This document shows, piece after piece, positions 33,201 through 47,454 of a DNA stretch of 64,000 bases. Where the stretch lies: assembly GCF_932526225.1 (NCBI RefSeq), contig NC_064040.1, positions 5,801,181 through 5,865,180 on the forward strand, given 5' to 3'. The DNA comes from Nematostella vectensis. Its lineage: Eukaryota; Cnidaria; Anthozoa; Actiniaria; Edwardsiidae. The position numbers and the translations under genes were made by a program. Numbering within the stretch: position 1 is the first letter of the stretch; each line of letters begins with the position of its first letter. The notes beneath the pieces were generated by a model. It was not told the origin of the DNA. It was given only the letters and a program-made list of their open reading frames with translations, and did not search any database.

Positions 33201-36200
33201 TTCAAAATGAGATTTGAACACAGGAATGTAAATTGTCATCATCTCAAGACAGCGGGATGCCAGAGCTGAGGACAAAAGATGACTTTGAAATACTGACAAA
33301 AAGAAACAATAAAGATACCCACACCTCAACTACAAATATCGCTACAAAAGACACACTTCCTTTAAGATACACTTTGATTACCAATATCAACACAATGTGT
33401 TGTGAAAGGTGACACACAAAACAATTTCTTAACGAACCTAAATGTTTCACTGTAATGGTCTTGAGTCCAACCAGCTGAAGTGCACCCGCTCCAAGAACTA
33501 GTTGACACGTGCGAGAGTTGAAGAGCTGAGGAAAACAAAGTAGTTACACAATGGCAACCAACGTCTTCTTCATTATTGTAAATATAACTTTTTATTTGCA
33601 AGAAAACTTCAAAATAACAATCTACTAATCAATCAATCAAGTTTATTTCATCAACAATGCTTATAAGGCGTAGGCCGCTGTCGCAGGCTTAGTAGCGTGT
33701 CTACTATAATATGTTAATGTTCTTGATTTGTTTTATCTTAGAAATACTTATGAATAAAGTCTGATACTTTATTAATGATGTTTGATTTAAAGTTTCTCAT
33801 TTACGTGCTTGAATTAGCGAATGGAAATGGATCCTTTGTGCGACTCGCCATTGAGCGGGAGCATAAAATGGCGGCGTAATTGGCCTTCTTTACAATCTCA
33901 CATAAGTATGTAGGAGACACGTACTCGGGTGTATGCACCTTGGAGAAGAACTGGGCACTCCATAATACAATAAAATACAATAAACTTTTTAACGAGGGTT
34001 TATATAATAACTGTTTATACGACAACGATGGTAATACAACACTAACTCTGACTGATCGTCTAGAGTACACAGTCACGTGTCATTATTTCCTCCAATCACT
34101 TTTATTGCTGTATACATGTTATTTGGTCCCCACTATACTACTTGCGTATCTGGATGATGTCGTCACCGATGATGTCAAGCAATTCGACTGCGCATATCTA
34201 CAGACACTCATTTGTTAAGTTTTCTAGCTTATGCTAAACACCTCAGAGACACTGTACCTTGAGAACTTCAAACAATTTGTTCATAATGTCTGTGACGAGC
34301 ATCGGCGTGTCATCTACACACTGGCAATACTCCACGACCATCTTCAGCAGCAACAGAACCGTGCTGTAGACAGAAACAACAACAAGCTTTAGCAACAGAG
34401 CGTGCAGAGAAAAAACACAACAGGGGAACAAAGGTAGATTATGGGGACTTTATAGTAGCACGTAGCGGCAAGTCAGTACTGTGAACAAAACAACAATACG
34501 CTTTAACCAAACGCACAGAAAGTGGGTGAATTACAAAAGGGACCAGAAGCAAAAAGACACTACTCTAAAAAGAAACCAACAACATGCTTTAGTCAAACAC
34601 ACAGACAGATGGAGCAACAAGACAATTCTGTGAACAAAACGACAATACGCTTTGGTCGAGCACATAGACGGATGGTATCGGCAACAACAAGACAATAATG
34701 TGATCAAAAAAACACGCACTAGTAATCATGCGTACAAAGAGAGTTAAGGAAATCTTTAAGCAGACAGGATAATAAATGTAGGAGAAAGGCAGTAGAGACT
34801 TTACCCAACAACAGTAAATTTCTCTCCATTTACGACGAGGAAGCTCGCTGGACCTCTGTCAGGCTGTGCGTTGGACGAAGCTAAGTGACAAGAAGTATGT
34901 CAAATAAGTATTTGGTATCACATTTGATGAAGGCATCCTATACATGACATCATTGCGTTTCACTCAACTTACAAATTGCAAACGTGGGCTCTTTTCCACG
35001 AGGCCGCACTCCTGTAAAAATGTAAAAAGTGTCAAGCTACGAAATAATTAGGATTGGTAGACAAAAGGACGTAAATTTGATTGACGGAATAAGCCCCCAC
35101 CACCATGCCCCCGCATAGGTTGAAATACATGTAATTCGGTCCCCATTATACTACTCAGCTCACCATCCACTAGGGAGTCCACCAGAGCTTGGAACTCGGC
35201 GGGCACATCTGCTTGTTTCCAGCGTTCGTTATCCAAGATTAACCTACCAAAACAATCCTCCAGTTGAGAGTGATCTTTATCGTTATGCTCGTCACAGTTA
35301 CAGGGCGTCTCTAAGTGTTCCGTGTTCCTGACAATACCGCGAATTTATGTGTTTCTAGAGCATTCAAAAGCTCATGTTTAACAGCTAAGCCACCCGTTAG
35401 CCCTTTTATTTTTTGTTTGTTTTGCGGATTCCCGAAGCGAAATTTGGAGGTCGGAGATCACGAAAACAAACATAAAATGAAAACCTCGTGTACAACAAAA
35501 AGCTCTACCTCGTTGATCATTGCATTTTATTGTCAGATTTTCTGACTGTGTTACAGAGGCCACGAATATATCCATTTGCACAGAATATCGCATAAGTAAT
35601 GGCTTGAATATAATTTTCTGCCTGGAAGGTAAAAATCAAGGAAAATACATAATATCCTTACCCTAGTTTATTCTTCCGTTCCTCGTGGAACCTCTCGATA
35701 AATTTCTTGGCCTGAGATAAGAGAGTGGCGCGAAGGCTGTGACTCTGTCTACCACACATTCCCTCACAGTCACCGACAAAGTCTTCCACCATGCGTGTCA
35801 GGTTCACGAACTCCGTGGACGTCAAACTGTCCAGGTAGCCGGCCTGAATGGCAATTAAACTTGGCGGTTAAATACAATAGAGGACCAAGGGCTTTTAAAA
35901 CTTAAATCATAAGGACAGGTGCTCCACGCCTCACATAAAAAATATGATAAAGTACTTGTGACTCTGAGAACTATTTACGTGCAAAAAAAATATTTCTTTT
36001 TAGTCGTAGCTCTACTAACAGACGCATGTCTCCTGCTAAACAGTTCTTCTCTTTTGTATAAACTCTGGAAGACAAGAGGTTTTGGAGACATCACTATCAT
36101 GGAACAAGAAAACTGTGCTTACTTGTTAACGAAACTATCAAAACATACTTAGCAGCATTGATAGGGGCAGGGGAGATTGATAGTTCTGGACAACTCTATA

Positions 36201-39200
36201 ACAGTAACACAGGGAGAAAAAACCTGGTCCTATATTTGCAGAATATTAAACACACTCAAAGCCACATTGTCACCAGTTTACTGACAGAGGGTCGATGGAA
36301 ACCTCATACGACAAGTGACAAAAAAGAGTCTGTTAGAATCTGCACTATTAAACAGGCCATCCGCTCTAAATTATCAGTCACATCCTCGAAGAAACTTCCA
36401 ATAGACACACTGCTTTTACAATTTTGATTTTGTTTTCGCGTTTTCCGTTAAAAATCATCGGAGATTGTCACGTAATCGACCTGAAGTAAACTGGTGACAA
36501 TGTGGCTTCAAAGGGTAGGTATCTCGTACCTTAGCTCTGATGTTGATTAATTTAGCACATCTGACTTGTGCCATCTCACAAGAGGCGCAAAGTAACTCTC
36601 GACTTTCATTTGACAGTTTGTCAAACTCTGATCTTGTGATTAGCACATCAAAGTCACTATATAGGGAAGTAGAACAACGACTCATGAGGGAAGAGAGCTT
36701 TTTAAAACAATTAGAATTCTAAGTATTCTAATTTTAACACAAGAATATCGCGAATTTTAAAACAATAGAGTTCTAAGTAAATTTCAAAAACTGAAATATA
36801 ATTTTAACAAAGTACGATTACCCTCGAAAAAAAAAAAATTAAAAAGCTTGATGACCACTCAAAACTTTTATCCTGATTATCACTCAAACGTGTTAGCACA
36901 TTTTTTAGAATGCATATTATTTTCTAGTTAAAATTCAATCAATCCAATGATATCAAAGTTAGAAGTATACTTGCTTGCTGCTTACCATGCCGCCTGGATG
37001 TTTTCAGCATCCTGCCTTATCTCCTCTGTCATCAGTTCATATGTTTCTATGGGTGAGTTGGGCCCGCAGTGCCCAGCCGCTATTGCTAACACTCCGGCTA
37101 TACTCCTGTGCAGTACCTGAAGAACGGCACAAAACAGAGGTTTTACATCGATGGTATAAGCTTAAAGGCACAGAACACCGGTGTTACAGTGATTATACAG
37201 TATATTAAGTGGTTGTTCAAGGGTTGTTGAGGCATTACAGTGCGTGCCACAAGGCACAGAGAAGATAGGTAACAAGTGTACATTAAGAGGATTTTAATGA
37301 AATTAGGATGATAAGTAATGACATGTAATGGCATACAAACCATACCTTCATTCTTCGCAGAACTTGAAGAGCTGCATCAAACACGTTCTGTAACATATCC
37401 ATCCACTGCTCAAAATCCAGGCCACGCATGGCTTCTGCTAGTCTAGGGCTGCAAATAACAAGGAATGTTTGAAAGTGTACATCTAAAAACAATTACTAGC
37501 ATTAGAAAGTAGCGTACAGACTTCCTCTGTCAAGTAAGAGGACCAGCATTTAAACCCGGGTGAGCATGGACTTTTTCGGCGGTATATAAAAATCTGGCTT
37601 TCTGCATCAGAGAATGTTAATCCCTGTATCGTTGGACAAGGACATTAAACCAGAGGTCCTTTCCTTCACTGCACTTTATCAACAGCATGTAAAAATAGAC
37701 TGGGGATGCTGGTAAGTAGTGCCATCTTCAGTGAGTTTTACTATTGCAAACTACTGACAAGAAAAGTCAGTCACATTTGAAGCACATTTGGTCATGTCTT
37801 GCAATAGTAATTAGAGCTATACAATTACTAAACATTTTATTGATAACAGGGTAAAACCAATTCCACCTAAGGTATCTAATATTTTTTTACAGGCCGTTTA
37901 TCTGATCTTACATTAAAATATTTTACTGTATCTAGAACATAGTTCAACACTGGAAGTGAAGAGGTTTACCTTTCTTCATCTGGTTCAGAATTCCTCATCA
38001 CAAAACCCTGCACAGTCTGTGAACAAACAAGAAAAAAATAAGACTCCTTCATAAGATTTAACGTACACATCAACTAAATAAACAGTCTTACCTGCTTGAT
38101 GGTGCTTTTTATGGTAGAAAAGGCCTCCTCTCTGTAGAGATGGATGAACTGAAACTTGTGCTTATGCAGCAAACCAAAGAGAACAGATACCAGACGATCC
38201 TGTAAATAAAAAGCACTTGTTAGACAGAAAAGAAAAATTATTGAATGGGATTTTCATGTAACAAGCTCTCAGACAACACACACTTATACTGTTAAATAAT
38301 ATGAGCAATTAAAAACAGGGTACATGGTTCAATCAAAAATAGTGAGCAACAATAACAACTTTTAGAGCAGCTACTCATTTCTGTTTAAAGTGCTGTTCTA
38401 AGTGAGATCATATCCTAATCAAACCGACAGGACAAAAATGTTACACCTGACATGACAGACCTCATCAATCAGGCATCCGTGATCCACCTCATCTGTGCAT
38501 CTGTTCAAGTTTGCAGTCACAAAGTCAGCAAAGTCTGCCTCCATCATCTTTTCTATGACCCGCTCCATCTCAGCAAGCTGGGATCCTAAGTGCCTGAATC
38601 ACAGGACATTAGACCATAAGTTGTAATTTCAAAATTCAAATAATATCAATAACAGTCATGCCTTAATTTAAAGTAAAGAATAAAACAAACAAATCCAACA
38701 AATAGAAAAACAACAGAACAAGAGTAACTTTGGATCCTGACCTTGCGATCATCATTTACATTTTCTTGGGTTAAGGGTTTTGGGGAAGGGAGGGGAGTAC
38801 TTATTTGAAGAGGCTGTTTGCTGCACATTTTGTGCCTAGTAACAGGTGCTATTTTGAAGCCAGGCTCTTATTGACAACTTGTGCTAAAATGAGCACGCAG
38901 GATTTCTGTACTCAAACCCAAATTTGGCATTTGGTTGCAAGGATAGAAGAAGGTTGGTTTAGAGAAATAACAAGGGGGAAATACCTGAAGCTCTGAACAC
39001 CAGCAAGCTCCTGTTGCAACACTTCCTGTGTCGTACTGATCAGGTCTAAAGCGCCAACAAAGTCAGACGTGGAGAGAAGCAGCTGTATGGTGGGCTGAGT
39101 CTGGTGAACTGTGGCCATCAACTTTAACTGAAATCAATGATTTGCAAAACTAACTATATGAAAAATAATTATATCTACTGTAGAGGTAAATAGGTAGTCA

Positions 39201-42200
39201 ATTGGCTAAAATAATTAGCTTTAAACTCATTAGTTAGCTGTGAAGTTTTGCTGAAAGATCTACTGTACAATGTTTATCACATTAAATGTTGTCTCCAAGC
39301 ACCATGGCAAGGAGGAACAATTAATCTTTAGATAATAGCATGTTGTAATAACATTTCAATTGGTTGGGCACACTTTGGCCACCTGCATCACAGTTCATGT
39401 TTAACAGAGTAGCTACTGTAGTCTTGTAGCTCAGGTTCCAAAACAATCACTTGACCATGTTTTCTAAGTAAATAATCAGCTATAGTATATTAGGACATCA
39501 ATAAAGTTTATCATTTAACTATTATCATTACTATTATCATCACCATTATTATTATAAACTTGCAGTTGTAAGCAGAACATGGTATCAAATCATATCGGAC
39601 CAAATTTATGTACTGCACCTTGTCATAAACACTAAGGTACTTCGACCTGAGCGACTGTTTTCTTAGCAGATTCAGATCCCCATGGCACAGGACTTCTGAA
39701 ACCTTGTGGATCTTCATGCGGAGGTGCTTGATTTCCTTGATAGTCTGACCTACATGATCTTGGAGCTGGTCCTGAGAAGCCATAGCACTGAAGAAGTCCT
39801 CCGACCTGAGGGATATCTGGTATGCCAGGTTCATCTCGATAATGTCCAGATAGTGAGACAGCTGGAAAGTAATAGAATTGTGCTTAAGTTAAGGGGTGGC
39901 AGTCAGTTATATCCTGGGTAGGTCACTAGCCTCAACATTTTATGAAAATTTACAACTATTTAATATTGTACTTCAGGGAGATTATAAGATTTTATAGTTA
40001 AAACATAACAATCTTTTTTTTTCCCAAAATAGTTTTAGGTTCTTGTTTTTGTTAGGTTGTAGGTATTGTGGTGACTAAACTCAGTATGCTAAAGTCTTCT
40101 GTGACATTTGTCTGCATGCCCATAGTTTTGGTTTGGGTTTGGGGGAGAGGGGGAGGAGAGAGGTTGTGGGACGGTGCATTTTGTAAGGCTCCAAGTACAA
40201 ATAATATACTGTATCAAAGGTTATTCTCCTCCAGATTGTAACATCCATGTTCCAATTTACTTAATGAGATAATGTGTGATAATGGGATGCACTACTGTAT
40301 AAAAAGCTACCTTCTCTTGCAACAGCTTTGCAGAATTCCTTGGAGCATTCATTAGACCTGCCCTATCCTGCGCAGCCTGTGATGAGTCAGCTGTTACAAG
40401 TGACCATGGCAACACAGAGCTAAAGGTCTCTGGATCCTCAAGGGTGAAATGGGGATTCATGAAAACCTACAAAAACAATAAAATGAATACTCCATTTCTA
40501 AAACCTTATCATATGACATACTTTTAAATAAATATAAATATTTAAAAAACATAGGCAGTCTACTCCCCAATCCAAACCCCTTCCCCCAAATACACGCGCC
40601 CCTCCTTCCACTGGGTAGAAAAAGACACTTCTGACCTCTTAAAATGTCTTTATAATCAATTTAGAAACTCGTTAAAAAATGTCCACAAAATTCAACAGAT
40701 GCCCTTAACAAATCTCAATCAATGAAATGAAATGTTCTGCATCATGGTTATAGCTTAGGTAATACATTCAGAAATTAGGTTATTCAATTACCAACATAGA
40801 TAATTATACTTCTTTTCATAACAAAAAATATAACTAGTTCACTATTATTATCTGCATTGTACCTTGGGGATGACATTGAGGTCTGAGGATGATTTATCAT
40901 GAGCTGAAAAGAAACAACAAAAATATTGACTCCTAATGCATCTAAACAAATGCATGTTCCATAATATAGTCATTTCCCCTTGCCTTTGTGCTGTTGATTC
41001 CTATACAATACTTCAAAATAAAGATGGCCAGTTACATTGTTATTCAAAGTGGTACCTGAACTTGGTGGTTGAATGACAAATGCCTGGCTGGCTTGTGCGG
41101 TTTGGTATTTGAATAACATACATATAATATTGTATGTCGACATGCTGTGGTGGTTTTGTGTTTAAATGACTTACATATACAAGTATGTCGACGTGCGGCA
41201 GCAGCAGCAGCTGCTGTGAAACCAGTGTCACCAGGTACGGCTGTATTGCTTGCCACTAGAGACTTCTTTAGCTTGGCATGTAATCTGATTCTCTGAAGAG
41301 AGAAATCAAACATCAATTACATTTTACATTTTTATTTTGAAAATGGCTTGAGATTTGAAAACAATCAGGAGATACTGTCCAGTTTTGGTCTGGAAATGCT
41401 TATAGCGATAAAATAACTATCTATGTTAGCATTTAACAGTATCTTCAAAGGATCTATTTCTAAAATCATTGCATTTTGTTAGATTAAGCTGCCCCACAAG
41501 AGTAAGGATGGTTCTAGACAAATTGGTATTTGTGCTGCAAAAAACTGAATTTTTTTTAGCTCTTTTACTTTTATTAGAGGTATGTGCTTGAGATGATTGA
41601 TAACACAAATTTGTGTTATCTACTAACTGCCTACCATCTCTATTTTCTTGAGGTATTCATCATAATAACCCATTGGTACAGCATGCAGAAGTGTGAGCGG
41701 TGGGACAGAATGAGGTACAAACTCCTCCCCCCACGTCCTTGTAAAGAAGTCTGCCTGTTTCTTATGGTATTTTGGATCATTGAGAACAGCTTGTAAATTC
41801 TGGGTTGATGAAAACACTGTGAAGTTATCCGCTTCGGTGAAAGTGATAGCAGGAAATCTAGGTCTTGCATAGAGAAAATCATCTTTGGGAGAGGAGTAGG
41901 TGACAGCTTTATCTAAGGAATCTAAAAGAAAATAACAACAGAATTACTTGCACACATTCAGTAGTTGAGGGTCAGCGAACTTATGCACAATATAGGTTAA
42001 ACATATAAGAATAATATGACCTTACTCTAATGCATAATCTGACGGGATGGCCTTTGCTGTAATATTTTTGAAAGGTGCCTCATTTAGTATGTGAAAGTCA
42101 TATCTAACATCATTTCCTTCACTTTTTTAATGTCTGTCTGTTATCCGAAAAATATATTGCAAGACTTGAAAAACAAACAAATTTTACTTGAAAAATGATC

Positions 42201-42857
42201 AAGTATGATCATACTCATATGATCATACTCGAGCAACCGTTGTCAAGTACAGGACCAAACAAATGACAGAGCAATCAAAGACATGATATCCCATTACACT
42301 CAACGTCAATTACCATTTTACAGGAAATATTTGGGAAATCAAAAAAGCAGAAAATAAGCCCACTAATTTAGTCAATTCCTTGCTACATTTTAAAAAGAAT
42401 TAAGAGATTCCTGTGTCTCTAAGTGTGTGAACGTAGTAAGTCTAGCACATATTTGTGTGATCGTACGATCGTACGATTCTAGTAGAGTAGAAGGACATGT
42501 AGATTAGGCCACAGGAGGTCACGAATCCAAATAGACAGTGATATCTTTATAAGGTTTAGAACAACAGATCGCACCATAAACAATTCAATAGATACCTTTT
42601 TCCAATCTAAGATGACTTTTGATGACATGAGCTTCGTAATCTCGGTCGCTGACTCCCTCAACGGGTAAAGAGGGGCAAACCCCGTTTCGTCCATAACGAC
42701 AAACAAAAGATCCTCCTTCCTTCGTGCAGTGAGTCTGGCGCAGATGAGCGCTGAAATCGTTTGGAGTCCGAAAGATTTTCTTTTCACTGCATAGATCGCA
42801 CGTCTGCCAGGGCTTTGTCTCGTTTAAGTCCGCAGTCCGTAGCATATTCTTGTTCAA
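30264..42857 (-). CDS. VPS54: VPS54, GARP tethering-complex subunit
   Basis: VPS54 is a subunit of the GARP tether for endosome-to-Golgi retrograde vesicles. Twenty-four exons join in phase, about 1012 residues (human 977): 42857-42596, 41921-41635, 41292-41175, 40903-40863, 40466-40311, 39861-39619, 39127-38985, 38593-38461, 38199-38092, 38016-37970, 37448-37346, 37116-36986, 36656-36530, 35843-35662, 35243-35164, 35011-34973, 34880-34805, 34363-34258, 33525-33438, 33265-33144, 33006-32926, 32412-32305, 31988-31894 and 30426-30264. Hallmarks are KYHKKQADFFTRTWGEEF, LMATVHQTQPTIQLLLSTSD, LDNERWKQADVPAEFQAL, VVEYCQCVDD, and the end LVTSDLAFFAESL...DVWRLV. Exon 1 adds a zinc-finger-like module (C20, C23, H38, H43; C53, C61, H77, H82) absent from the human start as I know it. 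The exon 8 donor is a choice between GTCTGT and a later GT; I took the in-frame one. Tandem repeats lie at the exon 3 and 23 donors and near the exon 18 acceptor. Confidence 0.95.
30456..30949. mobile_element. Long-TIR element in the last VPS54 intron
   Basis: About 53 bp at each end are inverted: ACTTAAACACGAGGTTCCGC, then TATAAAAGGGA and CCCACCCCCGGGCTCAA on the left, and their complements on the right, with a few mismatches. The element is about 494 bp with no coding frame. No clean target duplication was found, so the family is open. The ends contain TATAAAAGGG, a TATA-like word, on both strands. Confidence 0.75.
31187..31872 (-). repeat. 52-bp minisatellite starting at the VPS54 exon 23 donor
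   Basis: About 13 units of 52 bp (+ strand GTACATCCCTACGCTTACAT, then TCCTTGAAGCTCAAAAGACA, then AAAAGAAGAAAC) fill the intron next to exon 23. A four-unit order repeats at 208 bp. In the gene's direction, each unit reads GGGATGTACGTTTCTTC. That copies the GTACGT of the true donor (CACGG|GTACGTGCGG, followed soon by TTTCTTCTTTTTGTC). Each unit also has a pyrimidine tract ending in GAG and a GTAAGC. Open frames of 87 residues exist on + but are repeat-born. Confidence 0.9.
34364..34660 (-). repeat. Irregular tandem copies of the VPS54 exon 18 acceptor region
   Basis: Read in the gene's direction, the true acceptor is preceded by CTAAAGCTTGTTGTTGTTTC and ends TCTACAG (AG at 34364-34365). Similar tracts occur further upstream in the intron: GGTTAAAGCGTATTGTTG...TTCACAG (AG at 34479-34480), GACTAAAGCATGTTGTTGG...TTTTTAG (34564-34565) and GACCAAAGCGTATTGTCG...TTCACAG (34628-34629). 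Spacing is uneven (115, 85 and 64 bases). All three would be usable-looking decoy acceptors. Confidence 0.7.
36260..36507. mobile_element. TTAA-type MITE, copy 3, flanked by TCAA
   Basis: A 248-bp element with inverted ends AGCCACATTGTCACCAGTTT and AAACTGGTGACAATGTGGCT, in the opposite orientation to copy 1. It is flanked by TCAA on both sides (36256-36259 and 36508-36511) instead of TTAA. It lies in VPS54 intron 13, directly beside exon 13 (donor at 36529). Confidence 0.85.
41090..41192 (-). repeat. 51-bp tandem duplication of the VPS54 exon 3 donor
   Basis: In the gene's direction, exon 3 ends CGTCGACATACTTGTATAT|GTAAGTCATTTAAACAC. Fifty-one bases later the intron has TGTCGACATACAATATTATAT|GTATGTTATTCAAATAC. 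Translation through the junction shows the 17-residue period (RRHTCICKSFKHK, then CRHTILYVCYSNTK, then a weaker RHLSFNHQ). The second donor-like site is intact as GTATGT. Confidence 0.8.
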
Positions 42858-43584
42858 ATAGTCGACTAGCTGAGCAATAACAAACTTCTAACAAGCTTTT
42901 TTCCCGTTAATAAATAATGTCTCGGTCGTAAATCGCCGCTTTCATTCTGCAGTTTCATCGAAAATAATGGGAAGTAGTATTCCTGGCTTGTTAGCTTTCG
43001 GAGAGTGTTTCCAGAGCTTTAAAGGCTCTGGAAGATTCAACTCATGACTGAATTTTACCCGAAAAACAGTTGTTGTTCCTCCTTTTACGAAAGTTCAGCC
43101 ATCGTGTAATCATGAGCTTCGTAGCCTCCCCATATCATAAAAAGTAGTCTATATTTCATCGTGATGCTGATTTTCAGTCGATATTTATCCGTGAAAGGCT
43201 TTCTTGACATGTTTCCTCCGCCACGGAACAAAGCATAATAATAAAAAAAGGTATAATCAGATTTACTGACTATCGAAAGTTAGAAAGTAACGAAAGATAA
43301 AATATCTGGGTCATTGTTCGGGGGATAAGAATATTCCCGAGACCTGCACCTCGACGCGTGATTGGTCGACTATCCGTCGGAAATGTTTCGCCTCGATGAA
43401 TTCCTGTCTTCCCGCGCAGTTTGAAAACTTGGAAGCACCAAAACCCCGTTAGATCCAAAATATCCGTCTTTTTTTCCTCAATCTCCAGCTGTAAGCGCTC
43501 TGTTTCGCCCGGAATTTCTCTTTAAGTCAGGAGCTTGGATTCTCGCTGGTGTGATAGTTGATTTTATCGCTTGCAAGCGTGAAA
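42858..43584. promoter_or_regulatory. Divergent intergenic space, VPS54 / RAD51
   Basis: The VPS54 and RAD51 start codons are 728 bases apart and face away from each other. No TATA box was seen, as is common for housekeeping pairs. No specific factor site is claimed. Confidence 0.35.
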
Positions 43585-46777
<3,193 letters not shown>

Positions 46778-46925
46778 TGTTGGGAAATATAACATATGGC
46801 TGGAGATCACATGATTTTGTACACACTTCATTATTATTATTTAGGCATGTGGGTTTAGAGACTGGTAGTTTTCTGGGGAAACAAGAGAAGCAACAGTTAG
46901 AGATATCAGGGGAAGGAATTAAAGC

Positions 46926-47059
46926 TAAGTTCAAACTTTGTATTATTATCCATAAGCCATATATACCCTACATGTAAATGAACCAAGTCAATTATTTTAT
47001 TTTCATTTGCATGCATTAACATTGAATAAGGCTTATGGACAATATTAAGTTTTAACTTA
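46926..47059. mobile_element. TA-flanked hairpin MITE, copy 2
   Basis: The arms are TAAGTTCAAACTTTGTATTA and the near-complement ending ATTAAGTTTTAACTTA. The inner parts TTATCCATAAGCC / GGCTTATGGACAA and CATGTAAATG / CATTTGCATGC also pair. Layout and inner words match the element at 28747-28892. It lies 150 bases after the RAD51 stop. Confidence 0.65.
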
Positions 47060-47454
47060 GCCTTAGCAATTATTCTACAGAAACGATGTGTCACTTGAGT
47101 GTCACTAGCTTCCACAGTGTAGGGATCTGAGGTATTTTGACTTTAGATCATAAATACAACGCTTGATAATGTAACAACAATGATGTAACTCTATAGTGAC
47201 CGTTTTATTATTTACATTGCTAAATTCTTCATGAGGCCAGAATTTTTATGCAAACTTCTCAAATTCAAATGTTATATAATTATAAAATGTATTTTTTTTA
47301 TTACAAGATAATGAAGGCATATAAAATTCTGGTCACTATTTAAAAAAAATGCTAAAAAAATCAATTAAATTCATATGTACATATTTTTCGTAAAATTTAT
47401 GTGGTTTAGAATAAATGTTTTAGATTGTCATTTCATGATTTGCCAGTGCAAGCA
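47060..47454. other. Intergenic between RAD51 and the SLC46-type gene
   Basis: The stretch is AT-rich with no exon. TTTATT-type words near 47207 and 47297 could serve as the minus-strand poly(A) signal of the transporter. AATAAA near 47410 could serve RAD51. Confidence 0.35.

Noticed and set aside
33880..34218. A 112-residue + strand frame in VPS54 intron 18
   Set aside because: It has no recognisable family, is antisense within an intron, and shares a short piece (ACATGT(A/T)ATT(C/T)GGTCCCCA) with 35129-35155, suggesting dispersed repeat sequence.
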